Below are positions 54,944-63,875 of a DNA stretch of 64,000 nt, piece by piece. The stretch covers positions 248,001-312,000 of the forward strand of contig NZ_SODI01000001.1 in assembly GCF_004365915.1 (NCBI RefSeq). Reading direction: 5' to 3'. The stretch is from Cryobacterium psychrophilum. GTDB lineage: Bacteria; Actinomycetota; Actinomycetes; Actinomycetales; Microbacteriaceae. Made by a program: the position numbers and the translations under genes. The notes under the pieces were generated by a model, which saw only the letters and a list, made by a program, of their open reading frames with translations, ran no database searches and was not told the origin of the DNA. How positions within the stretch are numbered: the first letter of the stretch is position 1; the number at the start of each line of letters is the position of its first letter.

Positions 54944-57130
54944 CTAACGCCGCGGAGTGGGAGTGGGGGTCGGCGCGTCCATGCCGGCGGATTCAACGAG
55001 ATTGTCACCGCCGTACTTCGCGTTGGCCACCGACATGACCGCCGGCCACATACGGTGCCGAGCCGTCGCCACCGGCCCGCTCGAAAATTTCAGCCGGCGC
55101 TGGTTCACAGATCCGGTGAGGCTGACGACCGCCACCACGGTCGCCACCTTGGAGCTTGCGCCACTCATCCACGTGTCCTTCGCGTCATCCGTCGTGCCGG
55201 TCTTACCGATCATCGGAACCCACGGACGGGTGTTCGCATTCGACTGCTGCGCCGTCCCCCTCGTCATCACCCTGCCCATCCCGTACACCATTCCCTCAGC
55301 GACCAGCGGATCCACCGACTCGATACACTGCGTTTCCGGTACGGGGACAGCGGTGCCGTCCCGGCCCACGATGCTGTCAATCGCAATCGCGCTGCACGTG
55401 ACGCCCTTGTTCGCGATCCCCGCAAACGCGACCGCCATCGTGAGCGGTGCGACTTCGTTCGTACCGATGACCGTCGCGGCACTCTGCAACAGCGGCCCCC
55501 CGTCGGCGCGGTGCACGAGAAAACCTTCCGCCGTCTTCCGAATCCCGCACAGGTCCAGGCGCTTCGCCATTCCGATGAACCCGGTGTTGAACGAGCCGAT
55601 CGTGGACTCAAGGGCGCTGTAGTTTGCGCCGGACTCATTTTGGTCGTTCCGCGGACTCCAGTGCTGCTTGTCGTAATTCTGCGGCCCCAGGCAGCTGTCC
55701 TGAAACGTCCCCCAGTTGGCTTGGCGCCGGGAGTCGACCCGTTCGCTGAGCCGGTGTCCTTCCTTCAACCACTGTGCCAGGGTGAAGACCTTGTACGACG
55801 ACCCGGGTTGGAAGCCGCTGGAACCTCCGTAGGCATAGTCGGTGTTGTAGTTGATGCCCGTGTAGTTGGCGCCCGTCGCCTGAACGGCCGGGTCCTGGCT
55901 GTAATCTTTGTTCTGCGTCATAGCCAGGACCCGACCGGTTCCGACCTGCACGCTCGTGATGACAGCCCCCAGGTCGCCTACCGGGTAGGTCTTCGGCACC
56001 TGCTCCGTCATCGCCGTAACGGCCGCCTGTTGCAGGTCCAGGTCCAGCGTCGTGTAGACGCTGTAGCCTCCACGCCGAAAGTTGAGCATGCGAGCGTGGG
56101 GATCCTCCCCGAACGTGGGATCATTCTGCAGGATCTTCGTGACGTAGTCGCAGAAGAAGGCATTGGCTGCCGCGGTCTGGCACCCGGTACTGGGCTCAGT
56201 AATGACCGGCTCAACGGGCATCACCACCGCCGCGGCATACTCTTCGGCGGAAATCTTGTGATATTTCAGCATCGCCCCGAGCAGGTAGTCCCTGCGCTGT
56301 TTGTTGGCCGCGTACCCGTTGGCGGCTCCGTTGCTGAGGCTGTCCGGTCGGTCAATCTGAAACTTGACGGGGTTGTTCACAATCGCCACGAGGCTCACCG
56401 CCTGCACCAGCGTGAGGTTCGCTGCCGTGGTGTTGAAGTAGTAATTGGCGGCGGCCTCTATCCCATAGACCCTGCCACCGAACCCGGCAATGTTGAAGTA
56501 CTGGCGCAGGACGTCGTCCTTGCTTATGCGCTTCTCCACACCGATGGCGAGCCGCATTTCCCGAAGCTTGCGCTCCGGGGTTGTCTCTGTCGCGTTCACG
56601 TAGCACGCATCGTGCTTCTTCTTGTCGGCAATCAGCTCGCACTTTTGAATCAGGACGTTCTTGACGTACTGCTGGGTGATCGACGAACCGCCCTGGATGC
56701 CCCCGCCGGACAGGGTCGAGGCCGTCGCCCGCAGCGTTCCCTTCAGATCGATTCCTCCGTGTTCGTAGAAGCGCGGGTCCTCACCGGCAATGGCAGCGTC
56801 CTTGGCATACTGACTGATCGCGTCCGCGGCCACGTCGATGCGGTTCTGGTCATAGAAGGAAGCGAGCAGGACCGGGGTACCGTCGGTCTGGCTCGCGTAG
56901 ATGTTGCTCTTCTGGGAGAGGGCATCAATCGCGACGAAGTCGGGGAGCCCCTCAAAGGCGTTGATGGTGTTTGACGCCGCCAAACCGGAAACGGCGACGA
57001 CGGGCGTCATGCTCGCGGTGACGAGGACCCCCACGATTGCGCTCAACGCCACGAATCCGAGCAGCCCACTGAGTGCGCCGCGCACCGTACGCGCCGCTGA
57101 AACGGCCATTGTCGTCGAGTTGCTGACCAT
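54944..57130 (-). CDS. Class A penicillin-binding protein (transglycosylase/transpeptidase)
   Basis: The 728-residue enzyme polymerises and cross-links peptidoglycan. A membrane anchor lies near residues 15-45. The GT51 domain has AIAGEDPRFYEHGGIDLKG, with the catalytic Glu, and GGSSITQQYVKN; the transpeptidase has the active Ser in FQPGSSYKVFTLAQWL (SxxK) and the KTG box in MIGKTGTTDDAKDTWM. The C-terminus is a short Thr-Pro tail (TPTPTPRR). The ATG at 57130 has GGGAG 6 bases upstream. Confidence 0.92.
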   Translation of the reverse strand: MVSNSTTMAVSAARTVRGALSGLLGFVALSAIVGVLVTASMTPVVAVSGLAASNTINAFEGLPDFVAIDALSQKSNIYASQTDGTPVLLASFYDQNRIDVAADAISQYAKDAAIAGEDPRFYEHGGIDLKGTLRATASTLSGGGIQGGSSITQQYVKNVLIQKCELIADKKKHDACYVNATETTPERKLREMRLAIGVEKRISKDDVLRQYFNIAGFGGRVYGIEAAANYYFNTTAANLTLVQAVSLVAIVNNPVKFQIDRPDSLSNGAANGYAANKQRRDYLLGAMLKYHKISAEEYAAAVVMPVEPVITEPSTGCQTAAANAFFCDYVTKILQNDPTFGEDPHARMLNFRRGGYSVYTTLDLDLQQAAVTAMTEQVPKTYPVGDLGAVITSVQVGTGRVLAMTQNKDYSQDPAVQATGANYTGINYNTDYAYGGSSGFQPGSSYKVFTLAQWLKEGHRLSERVDSRRQANWGTFQDSCLGPQNYDKQHWSPRNDQNESGANYSALESTIGSFNTGFIGMAKRLDLCGIRKTAEGFLVHRADGGPLLQSAATVIGTNEVAPLTMAVAFAGIANKGVTCSAIAIDSIVGRDGTAVPVPETQCIESVDPLVAEGMVYGMGRVMTRGTAQQSNANTRPWVPMIGKTGTTDDAKDTWMSGASSKVATVVAVVSLTGSVNQRRLKFSSGPVATARHRMWPAVMSVANAKYGGDNLVESAGMDAPTPTPTPRR

Positions 57131-57267
57131 GAGTGCTCCCTCGTCTCTGCGTCGGGTCCATGAAACATCACTCACCCCGCAACGGCTAGGGGTGCGCCGC
57201 GCGAATGCACGTACATTTTCACGGACCACCGGAACCGGCTACCATCCCAGCAATGAAGCAGGGGGCG

Positions 57268-58452
57268 ATGATGCGCACATTCGGCACGGAAGAGGAATTT
57301 ATGTTCCTCGACCGCTCCACCCTGCGTCCGCAGAACGTGAGCGCAGAGGTTCAGTCGCTGCTCCGCGGGCGGTCGCAGTCGGGTTCCCTCGGCACCGAGT
57401 TCGTCGCCCCTGGGTTCATTACCCCTGGGTTCATTACCCCGGGGTTCATCACGCCAGAGCTCGTTCCGCCGGAGCTCGTTCACTCGGAATTCCTCACGTC
57501 GCAAATCGAGCATTCCAGTCCGGTCTTCGAACACCTCGATCAGGCCGAAGCGACCCTGCTGTCCTTCCGGTCGCGGTTGGCCGCCGCGGCAGCGGCGCAG
57601 GACGCTCTGGCGGCCGGTGTCGGCACGCCCTTTCAGGGATCGGACTCGCCGGAGGTCACCGACACGGTCCGGTACCGCCGGGTCGAGGCTGAGCTCCGCG
57701 GCCTCGTCCCCGAGAATCTCATCAACGGCCTTCACGTGCACGTGGGGATCCCGAACCGGCAAGCGGGGGTTGCCGCGCTCAACCACGTGCGGGTGTGGCT
57801 TCCCGTCTTGCAGGCCTTGTCCGGTAATTCCCCGTTCTGGAACGGCCGCGACACCGGTTTCACCAGTTGGCGAAGCATCCACGCCAGACGCTGGTCAACG
57901 GCCGGCTGTCCGCCGCACTTCGCGGACGCGGCCGATTATGATCGACGCGCCAGAAGCCTGATCGGTGTCGGGGGCACACTTGACCTGCATACGATCTGGT
58001 GGGGTGCCCGCCTGGCCGAGAAATACCCGACGCTTGAGGTGCGCGTGTGCGATGCCCAACTCGACACGCGGAGCTCACTACTCTTGACGGCGCTCACCCG
58101 CGCGTTGGTCTCAACGGCCCTCGCGGATGCCGATCGGGATACCGCTCCCTCGCGCCTGGAGCCGGAACTCCTCGATGCCTCCCTCTGGCACGCCGCGCGC
58201 GATGGCGTGCAGTCGAACCTTCTCGACCCGATCTCGGGCGAGCTCGCCCCGGCCCGCGTGGTCGTCACCGCGCTGTTCGGAGCGGTGTCCGATGCGCTCG
58301 AGGAGGCCGGCGACGCCGACCGGGTGCGCGAGCTTCTCGACCGATTCTGGCGTCTCGGCACCGGCGCCGAGCGCCAGCGTGCGGCGTTCGCCACCGGCGG
58401 TCCCCGTGCGCTCGGCGTTTTGCTGCGCGACTCAGTCAGCGCGGCCGACTAG
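57268..58452 (+). CDS. YbdK-type carboxylate-amine ligase / glutamate-cysteine ligase-like
   Basis: The 394-residue protein (ATG at 57268 with GGGGG upstream; 57253 also possible) is a GCS2-family enzyme: FGTEEEFMFLD, LINGLHVHVGIPNR and ARRWSTAGCPPHF. YbdK members ligate glutamate to cysteine in some bacteria. An internal repeat is inserted before the SEFLTSQIEHSSPVF motif (separate entry). Divergent from the PBP gene. Actinobacteria use mycothiol, so its physiological product is open. Confidence 0.88.
   Translation: MMRTFGTEEEFMFLDRSTLRPQNVSAEVQSLLRGRSQSGSLGTEFVAPGFITPGFITPGFITPELVPPELVHSEFLTSQIEHSSPVFEHLDQAEATLLSFRSRLAAAAAAQDALAAGVGTPFQGSDSPEVTDTVRYRRVEAELRGLVPENLINGLHVHVGIPNRQAGVAALNHVRVWLPVLQALSGNSPFWNGRDTGFTSWRSIHARRWSTAGCPPHFADAADYDRRARSLIGVGGTLDLHTIWWGARLAEKYPTLEVRVCDAQLDTRSSLLLTALTRALVSTALADADRDTAPSRLEPELLDASLWHAARDGVQSNLLDPISGELAPARVVVTALFGAVSDALEEAGDADRVRELLDRFWRLGTGAERQRAAFATGGPRALGVLLRDSVSAAD
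57409..57453 (+). repeat. 15-bp triplicate repeat coding PGFIT inside the YbdK-type gene
   Basis: Three in-frame copies of CCTGGGTTCATTACC-like units (the third with three substitutions) encode PGFITPGFITPGFIT. Two further degenerate PELV units follow. The repeat lies at residues ~48-62 just before a conserved active-site segment, so it lengthens a surface loop. It can vary by slippage. Confidence 0.85.
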
Positions 58453-58481
58453 TGGTTCCCGCGACCTCGGCAGCCGCTGAA

Positions 58482-59063
58482 TCACACCGACCGGCGAGCC
58501 GAGCCCGTTCGGCCGGTTGCGCCAGGGGGCTCGGGTCTTATTACGAGTCGGGCCCACGTCTCGTCACGCGCTCGGGTGAATACGTCCTCGGCCGCGCGGG
58601 GAAACGGGTATCCGGCAGGGCCGACGAACGTGAAGGCCGACTGGTCGGCCTCCGGCTTCTGTGATTTTCGTTCTCGCTCGTACGCCTCAAACCAAAGGTC
58701 GTAGTGCTCAATGAGGTCAACGGCCGGCCCGCGAAGCTCCGGGGTCAAGAGGTAAAACTTGTCCAGAAGGATTGCACGGACCCTGCCGTTGCTGTCCGCG
58801 ATTATGAGCGTCTCGAGAAGGATGTTCCTGCTCTTCCACCGCTGGAACGCCATCTTCGTGCGCTGCTGGTGCACCGTCACGGGCCCGAGTACGTCACGCA
58901 ACAATTCCCACTCGAGGCTTCGAGTTTCGGTGATCCTCCTGGCCTCGTCCTCGACCGTCGACTTGATCTGCGCCACCCACCTCGCGGTCGTAAGCGTCAG
59001 GACCGTCGCGATGACGCCGCCGCTGACAACTCCCGCGAGCAGGTTCGACCAAAACTCATCCAC
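58482..59063 (-). CDS. Hypothetical membrane-anchored protein
   Basis: A 193-residue protein of unrecognised family. From the GTG at 59063 (ribosome-site-like AAGGGTGG upstream) it has one N-terminal membrane helix (LLAGVVSGGVIATVLTLTT). A helical soluble part follows, including EWELLRDVLGPVTVHQQRTK, AFQRWKSRNILLET and EHYDLWFEAYERERK. Convergent with the YbdK-type gene. No catalytic motif seen. Confidence 0.6.
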   Translation of the reverse strand: MDEFWSNLLAGVVSGGVIATVLTLTTARWVAQIKSTVEDEARRITETRSLEWELLRDVLGPVTVHQQRTKMAFQRWKSRNILLETLIIADSNGRVRAILLDKFYLLTPELRGPAVDLIEHYDLWFEAYERERKSQKPEADQSAFTFVGPAGYPFPRAAEDVFTRARDETWARLVIRPEPPGATGRTGSARRSV

Positions 59064-59272
59064 AGTTGCGCCACCCTTCGTCTGGGGCTCTCGCCGGTCA
59101 CTATCCTCGTTGTATGTGGAGCTGTCAAGACGATTCTCCCGGTGGAAAGTGGGGTTTCTGCGACTGTGTGCCAGGGGCATGAAAGACTCCCAACATCCTC
59201 AGGAAATTTCAATCCAGCACTGATGGTCGTTCGTCACGGCACCCGTCCATGCGTCTACAGGAGGATTCGACC

Positions 59273-59719
59273 ATGCCCGAAATTATCCACTGGTCCTCCG
59301 CGGCCGTGGGCAAGGCTTCCGCCGGCCGTTCGCTCTCGTGCGCACTCACGCTGAGCGTGGCGAACAACAGGTCGCGCTGCTCGGGGCAGGCGCGTGAACG
59401 CTTCCGCGTTCGCCTGCTCGATCGTCTCGGGAGGCGCGGTGCGCAGAAGTTACGGGTAGCACTCGACGGCGATCTCATCGTCGCTACGCCGAGGGATGCC
59501 GCTGGCGCTCTGAGGCGCGCGGGGCGGCGGAGTGTTGTCGCCCTGCCCAGAGTCGTGGCGGCCGAGAATTCAGTCGAGCGCGACCATGGTCGTGCTCCTT
59601 GTCGGTGCAATGTGCATCACGATTCCAGTACCAACGGGGTTCCCGCTGCACGCGAGCACTGGCAGATCGCTATTGCGGGCGGCGGGCATTGCCCCACGAC
59701 CGGAAACAGGAGAAGATGA
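59273..59719 (+). CDS. Short hypothetical ORF ahead of an MDR oxidoreductase
   Basis: A 148-residue frame with a strong GGAGG eight bases before the ATG, ending four bases before the next gene's ATG, so translation coupling is plausible. The protein is rich in Arg and Ala, contains LRVALDGDLIVATPRDAAG and has no recognised family. Composition partly resembles non-coding frames, so it may be spurious. Confidence 0.35.
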   Translation: MPEIIHWSSAAVGKASAGRSLSCALTLSVANNRSRCSGQARERFRVRLLDRLGRRGAQKLRVALDGDLIVATPRDAAGALRRAGRRSVVALPRVVAAENSVERDHGRAPCRCNVHHDSSTNGVPAAREHWQIAIAGGGHCPTTGNRRR

Positions 59720-59723
59720 CGGA

Positions 59724-60728
59724 ATGAGTCCCCGACGTAGCTCCGCCCTCCGCGCCGTCAGTGTCACCGCCTTCGGCGGAGTCGACACCCTTGAGATCAT
59801 CGAGACGGAACGCCCGCAACCGGGTCCGGGCGAGGTGCTCGTCGAAGTGCTCGCCGCTGGCATCAACCACGTCGAGGCCTTCCTCCGCCAGGGCCGGTAC
59901 CAGAACGAGTTCCCCGTCGAGCTCCCGATCGGGCAGGGCAGCGATTTTGCTGGCCTCGTCGTCGCGACGGGCGAGGGTGTCACGAGCTTCACGAAGGGAT
60001 CGGAGGTGCTCGGTCACACGAGCATGGCCTCGCACGCGACCTTCGTCGTGGTGCCGGCCACGTCTCTCGTCGCGAAGCCGGCCGCGCTCTCCTGGGAGGT
60101 TGCGGGCAGCCTTTTCCTGGCCGGATTCGCCGCGAACGACGCCGTTCAGGCTGTGGGAGTGGGGCAGGGCGACGTCGTGGTTATTTCCGCGGCCGCCGGA
60201 GGAGTCGGCAGCATCGAGGCGCACCTCGCGATGGCGCGCGGCGCGACCGTGATCGGCACGTGCGGTGAGCGCAATTTCGACTACCTGAGGCAGATCGGCG
60301 TGAAACCAGTTGTCTACGGCGACGGCCTCGCCGAACGGATCAGGGCGGTTGCCCCGGGCGGAGTCGCCGCGTATCTCGATAACTTCGGAAAAGACAACAT
60401 CGATGTCTCGGACGAGCTCGGCGTGAGTCGCTCGCGATTCCGGTCGAGCGAGAACAGACGAGATGTGGAATTGCGCGCGATGGCGCCGAGCCCGGAAGAC
60501 GCAGTGGCGCAGACCAGGGTGCTCGCGCGCATCGCCGGCTTCGCCGCTGATCGCACGGTGAACGTGCTGATCTCGGGCTTCTACCCCTTCGACCGGGTGC
60601 GGGAGGCGTTTGACGACCTCGAGAAGCACCACGCGCGCGGCAAGATCGTGCTCGGCATGCGGCCGGTCGACGATTCCTTCCACGGGTTCGGCTACCGCAA
60701 GGTGCGGGACGTGCACGAACGGTCCTAG
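59724..60728 (+). CDS. Zinc-independent MDR oxidoreductase (quinone oxidoreductase-like)
   Basis: The 334-residue protein has an N-terminal GroES-like domain (RPQPGPGEVLVEVLAAGIN) and a Rossmann domain with VVVISAAAGGVGSIEAHLA (NADPH binding). It lacks the zinc ligands of alcohol dehydrogenases, and FVVVPATSLVAKPAALSWE is typical of the quinone oxidoreductase group. It has an AGGAGAAG ribosome site. Substrate unknown. Confidence 0.9.
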   Translation: MSPRRSSALRAVSVTAFGGVDTLEIIETERPQPGPGEVLVEVLAAGINHVEAFLRQGRYQNEFPVELPIGQGSDFAGLVVATGEGVTSFTKGSEVLGHTSMASHATFVVVPATSLVAKPAALSWEVAGSLFLAGFAANDAVQAVGVGQGDVVVISAAAGGVGSIEAHLAMARGATVIGTCGERNFDYLRQIGVKPVVYGDGLAERIRAVAPGGVAAYLDNFGKDNIDVSDELGVSRSRFRSSENRRDVELRAMAPSPEDAVAQTRVLARIAGFAADRTVNVLISGFYPFDRVREAFDDLEKHHARGKIVLGMRPVDDSFHGFGYRKVRDVHERS

Positions 60729-61163
60729 CGATCCGCGGGGGTGAGAACTGTGGCATGTGTTTTGAGTTTTGAGGCGGCCTTCCCCGGGCCCTTTCGGTCG
60801 CGCGGTCAGAAACCAGTATGTGAGGGTGAGTCTTGCGCGGCGGTAACCCCGTGACGCTGCCGTTGTCGCGGGATGCAGGGAAATCAAGCGCAGATTGCCG
60901 CAGTCCCCGTGACGGTCAGAACTCCGCGGGCAAGATCCAGGTCGGTGTCGTCCAACGCTAGGCATTCACTTATGCGCATCCCCGTGGCCGCCGGCGGCCA
61001 TACCTCCACGTCCGATGGGCTCCGTCAACCAATAGCGCTCACCGAGCTGACCGGTGGGTTGCGCGGTCATTCGGCCCCGGTCGAAGTGGAGTACAGGGCA
61101 AAGCGAACAGGGAGATCCCGCCTTCCGGGGGCGCGATCGGCACGGGAGTGTGACACTGGATTC
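60729..61163. other. Intergenic region with recombinase relic
   Basis: 435 bases hold no intact gene. A tyrosine-recombinase fragment lies at 60884-61003 on the minus strand. A promoter for the lipoprotein gene should lie before 61164, but no clear elements were found. Confidence 0.5.
60884..61003 (-). pseudogene. Tyrosine recombinase (integrase) remnant
   Basis: A 39-codon stretch reads AATGMRISECLALDDTDLDL and then ARGVLTVTGT. This is the box I region of tyrosine recombinases, with the catalytic Arg in GMRISE. In-frame stops lie just before (about 61025) and just after (60884-60886), so it is a small scar with no other catalytic residues. It suggests a former mobile element near 61 kb. Confidence 0.65.
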
Positions 61164-61799
61164 ATGTTCAGTAGAAGAGTTCGGGGGCCCAGCCGCAGGA
61201 TCGGGTTGGCCTGCCTGGCCGCCGGGGTCGTGCTTCTCGCCGGATGCGCCGCCCCGCCACTGCCCTTCAGCGTTTCCCCGACGCCAACACCCACGGCCAC
61301 GCCGACCGCGTCGCCCTCCCCGCCATCAACGGCAACCGCAACCGCGACCGCCGGTGTCGCCGTCTGCGGGCCCAACACGCTCGCGCTGTCCCTGCAGTCT
61401 CGTCCGTACGACAGCGGCGCCGGGAACTTTTTCTGGGATCTGCAGCTGACCAACAACAGTTCGGTCGAATGCACCGTCGAGGGCTTCCCGGCCGTCTCCC
61501 TGGTCAGCGCGAACTCCGGCGCCGTGATCGGGGCCGTCTCCAGCGAGGAACCCGGCCGCTGGTTCCCCGTCGCCGTCGTGCCGTTGGCGCCGGGGGCATC
61601 CGCTTTCAGCCTGCTTCACCTCGGTCAGGCCGGCGCCTACAACTGCACGGTCGTGCCGGTCACCGAACTCACGGTCACGCTGCCGGACTGGACGGACCCG
61701 CGCCAGGTGGCCACACCCAAACCCATCGACGGCTGCGACGACACCAGTACGACCATCGTGCGTTCCGGCCCGCTGGCGCCGTCCCGGGTCGTCTTCTAG
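61164..61799 (+). CDS. DUF4232 lipoprotein
   Basis: The 211-residue protein has a signal peptide (RRVRGPSRRIGLACLAAGVV) and a lipobox LLAGC around residue 28. A Thr-Pro-Ala linker (SPTPTPTATPTASPSPPST) and a C-terminal DUF4232 domain with GNFFWDLQLTNNSSVECTVE and YNCTVVPVTELTVTLP follow. It is probably anchored on the outer membrane face. Function unknown. Confidence 0.85.
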   Translation: MFSRRVRGPSRRIGLACLAAGVVLLAGCAAPPLPFSVSPTPTPTATPTASPSPPSTATATATAGVAVCGPNTLALSLQSRPYDSGAGNFFWDLQLTNNSSVECTVEGFPAVSLVSANSGAVIGAVSSEEPGRWFPVAVVPLAPGASAFSLLHLGQAGAYNCTVVPVTELTVTLPDWTDPRQVATPKPIDGCDDTSTTIVRSGPLAPSRVVF

Positions 61800-62087
61800 G
61801 GGTCCGGCTTCAGCGGTGCGCGCAGGGCACAGCCTCGAGGGTCGCCGCCTGAGGATCAAGGCCGGGATGCCGAACCTGCCTTTGACGCCCTGGCCGCCCA
61901 GGCCTCCCGGCCGGCGCCGTCACCGGGACGATGTTCGGCGCCCGCACGATCACGCTGCGCAGGAAGGCCTTCGCCTGCCTGCAGGCCGACACCATGGCTC
62001 TCAAGCCCGGAGCGGGCAGCCCGGAGCACACCCGCGCGCTCAATTCGGTCAGCACTGCCGATTTGTGGCTCCCGCGACCTCGCGATG

Positions 62088-63626
62088 CTACTTCTGCAGC
62101 CCGTTCACGAATCCGGCGGCGGCGTGGCGTGCAGCGTCGGCGGCTGCGGAACCGGCCCCGGAGGCCAGCACGTCCAGGTCGGCGTCGGGCACCGACGCAG
62201 GGGCGTCGTCCACGTCGTCCGCCGGCACGGTGTCGGTCTCCGGCGTGGCCTGCTGCTGCTTCGTCTTGGACAGGGCGGCGCCCGCTGCGCTTCCCCCCAC
62301 GAGGCCGGTGAGCAGATCCTTGATCCCCACGCCCATGGTGGACGAGAGCACGGCGTCGACCTCGGAGAAGCCGGACGCCACATTCTTGCTCAGCTGGCTC
62401 GCACCATCCGTGGAAATCACCGTCAGCTGGTCGATGTTGCTCATCGGCGCGGCCAGTTCGTGGGCGATCTTGGGCAGCATCTCCACGAGGCGCAGCTGGA
62501 TCAAGGCTTCGGACTGTTGTGCGACGGCCTCCGCCGACAGTCGCGTTGCAGTGGCCTCGGCGGTGCCCCTGGCGAGAATGGCGTCGGCTTCCGCCTGGCC
62601 CTCGGCCCGCGTGGCTTCCGCGTTGGCGACGCGGCTATCCCGGTCGGCGGTTGCCGCGGCAACCGATGCCTCGGCGGCCGCCAGTGCCGTCACGCGAATA
62701 CGGTACGCATCCGCGTCGGCAATCGCGTTCACCTCTGACTCGAGCTCGGCCTTGCGCAGGCTCGCGCGACGCTGAGCGGTAAGTTCCTGCTCCTGCACGA
62801 TGGCCTGCTGCGCCTTCGCCTCGGCGAGCGGCCGGGAAGCGGCTGCCTCGGCGGCCGCCTTGTCGGTGTCAAGCTGAAGCGCCGCCTGACGCAGCGCGAG
62901 CGTGTTCCGGGCCTCGGCCACGGCCTGCTCGGCCGCGATCGAGGCTTCCTGCGATTCCCGGTTGGCGAGGTGCTCGGCGACCTCGGCCTGACGGCGCACC
63001 TTGGCCTGCTCCGCACGTCCGATATCGCGAATGTAGTCGTTCTCGTCGGTGATGCCCTTGATCTCGAACGAGTCGACGTCGAGTCCCTGGTTGGCGAGTG
63101 ACTCGCGTGCGGTGGCCAGTACGGCGCTTCCGAGCTCATCCCGTTTCTGGATCACGGTCATCACGTCGGTGGCACCGATCGAGGAGCGCAGGGAACCGGA
63201 CAGCACCTCCTGGGCGAACCCATCGATGTTCTTGTCCTGGCCGAGGAAACGCTGGGCGGCGGCGCGGATATTGGCCGGGGCGTCACCCACCTTGACGATG
63301 GCCACGGCCTCGACGGTCAGCGTGATGCCATTGCGGTCCTGGGCGATGGCCGTGATTTCGATCGCCCGGCTGCGCAGGCTGATCTTGAAGGCCTTCTGAA
63401 AGAAGGGGGTGATGAAGACGCCCTGGCCGTGCACGACCCGCTGCCCCGACTCTTCGAGGGTGGCCCCGTCGACGATCGTCTTCCGTGATTTCTTGCCCGT
63501 GATGATGAGGGCCTCGTCGGGTCCCGCGTTCTTGTAGATGGTGCGCGCGTAGATGAGGGCAACCACGAGGATGACCACAACCGTGACGAGAATTCCGGGC
63601 AGCGGGCCGAACAGGAAATCGAGCAT
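62088..63626 (-). CDS. Flotillin-like SPFH-domain membrane protein
   Basis: The 512-residue protein has one N-terminal membrane segment (ILVTVVVILVVALIYA) and an SPFH/band 7 domain (about 35-240, VFITPFFQKAFKISLRSRAI). A long Ala/Glu-rich coiled coil follows (about 215-400, for example NRESQEASIAAEQAVAEARN). The C-terminus has a Gly-rich segment LLTGLVGGSAAGAAL. Start ATG at 63626, with GGAAGGA upstream. Flotillins organise membrane microdomains. The gene stands alone. Confidence 0.9.
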   Translation of the reverse strand: MLDFLFGPLPGILVTVVVILVVALIYARTIYKNAGPDEALIITGKKSRKTIVDGATLEESGQRVVHGQGVFITPFFQKAFKISLRSRAIEITAIAQDRNGITLTVEAVAIVKVGDAPANIRAAAQRFLGQDKNIDGFAQEVLSGSLRSSIGATDVMTVIQKRDELGSAVLATARESLANQGLDVDSFEIKGITDENDYIRDIGRAEQAKVRRQAEVAEHLANRESQEASIAAEQAVAEARNTLALRQAALQLDTDKAAAEAAASRPLAEAKAQQAIVQEQELTAQRRASLRKAELESEVNAIADADAYRIRVTALAAAEASVAAATADRDSRVANAEATRAEGQAEADAILARGTAEATATRLSAEAVAQQSEALIQLRLVEMLPKIAHELAAPMSNIDQLTVISTDGASQLSKNVASGFSEVDAVLSSTMGVGIKDLLTGLVGGSAAGAALSKTKQQQATPETDTVPADDVDDAPASVPDADLDVLASGAGSAAADAARHAAAGFVNGLQK

Positions 63627-63875
63627 GGGGGTCCTTCCGGCGCCGAAGCGCAAGGCTGACACATCCCCGGCCGGTCGCCGCGGGTGCCTGATACCCCATC
63701 AGTGTCGCAGAGATGCACATGGTCTGCCGCAATTGCGAAGATGCGCAAATCCGTCTCGGACGCGCATTGACAAGGCGCGCAGTGCTGGCCATTCTGTCGG
63801 TAGCAGACGTGTGCCGTTGGATGCGGTGGCGAGGCCAGACTGTTCTACTCGGCAGCTGATGCGAGGAGGACGACA

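Noticed and set aside
54491..56974. An 827-codon plus-strand frame opposite the PBP gene
   Set aside because: It is the reverse-strand shadow of the PBP and the end of dnaE2, both with complete motifs. Its composition is not protein-like.
62088..62738. A 217-codon plus-strand frame opposite the flotillin gene
   Set aside because: It is a shadow of the coiled-coil region with Ala/Gly bias; no family motif.
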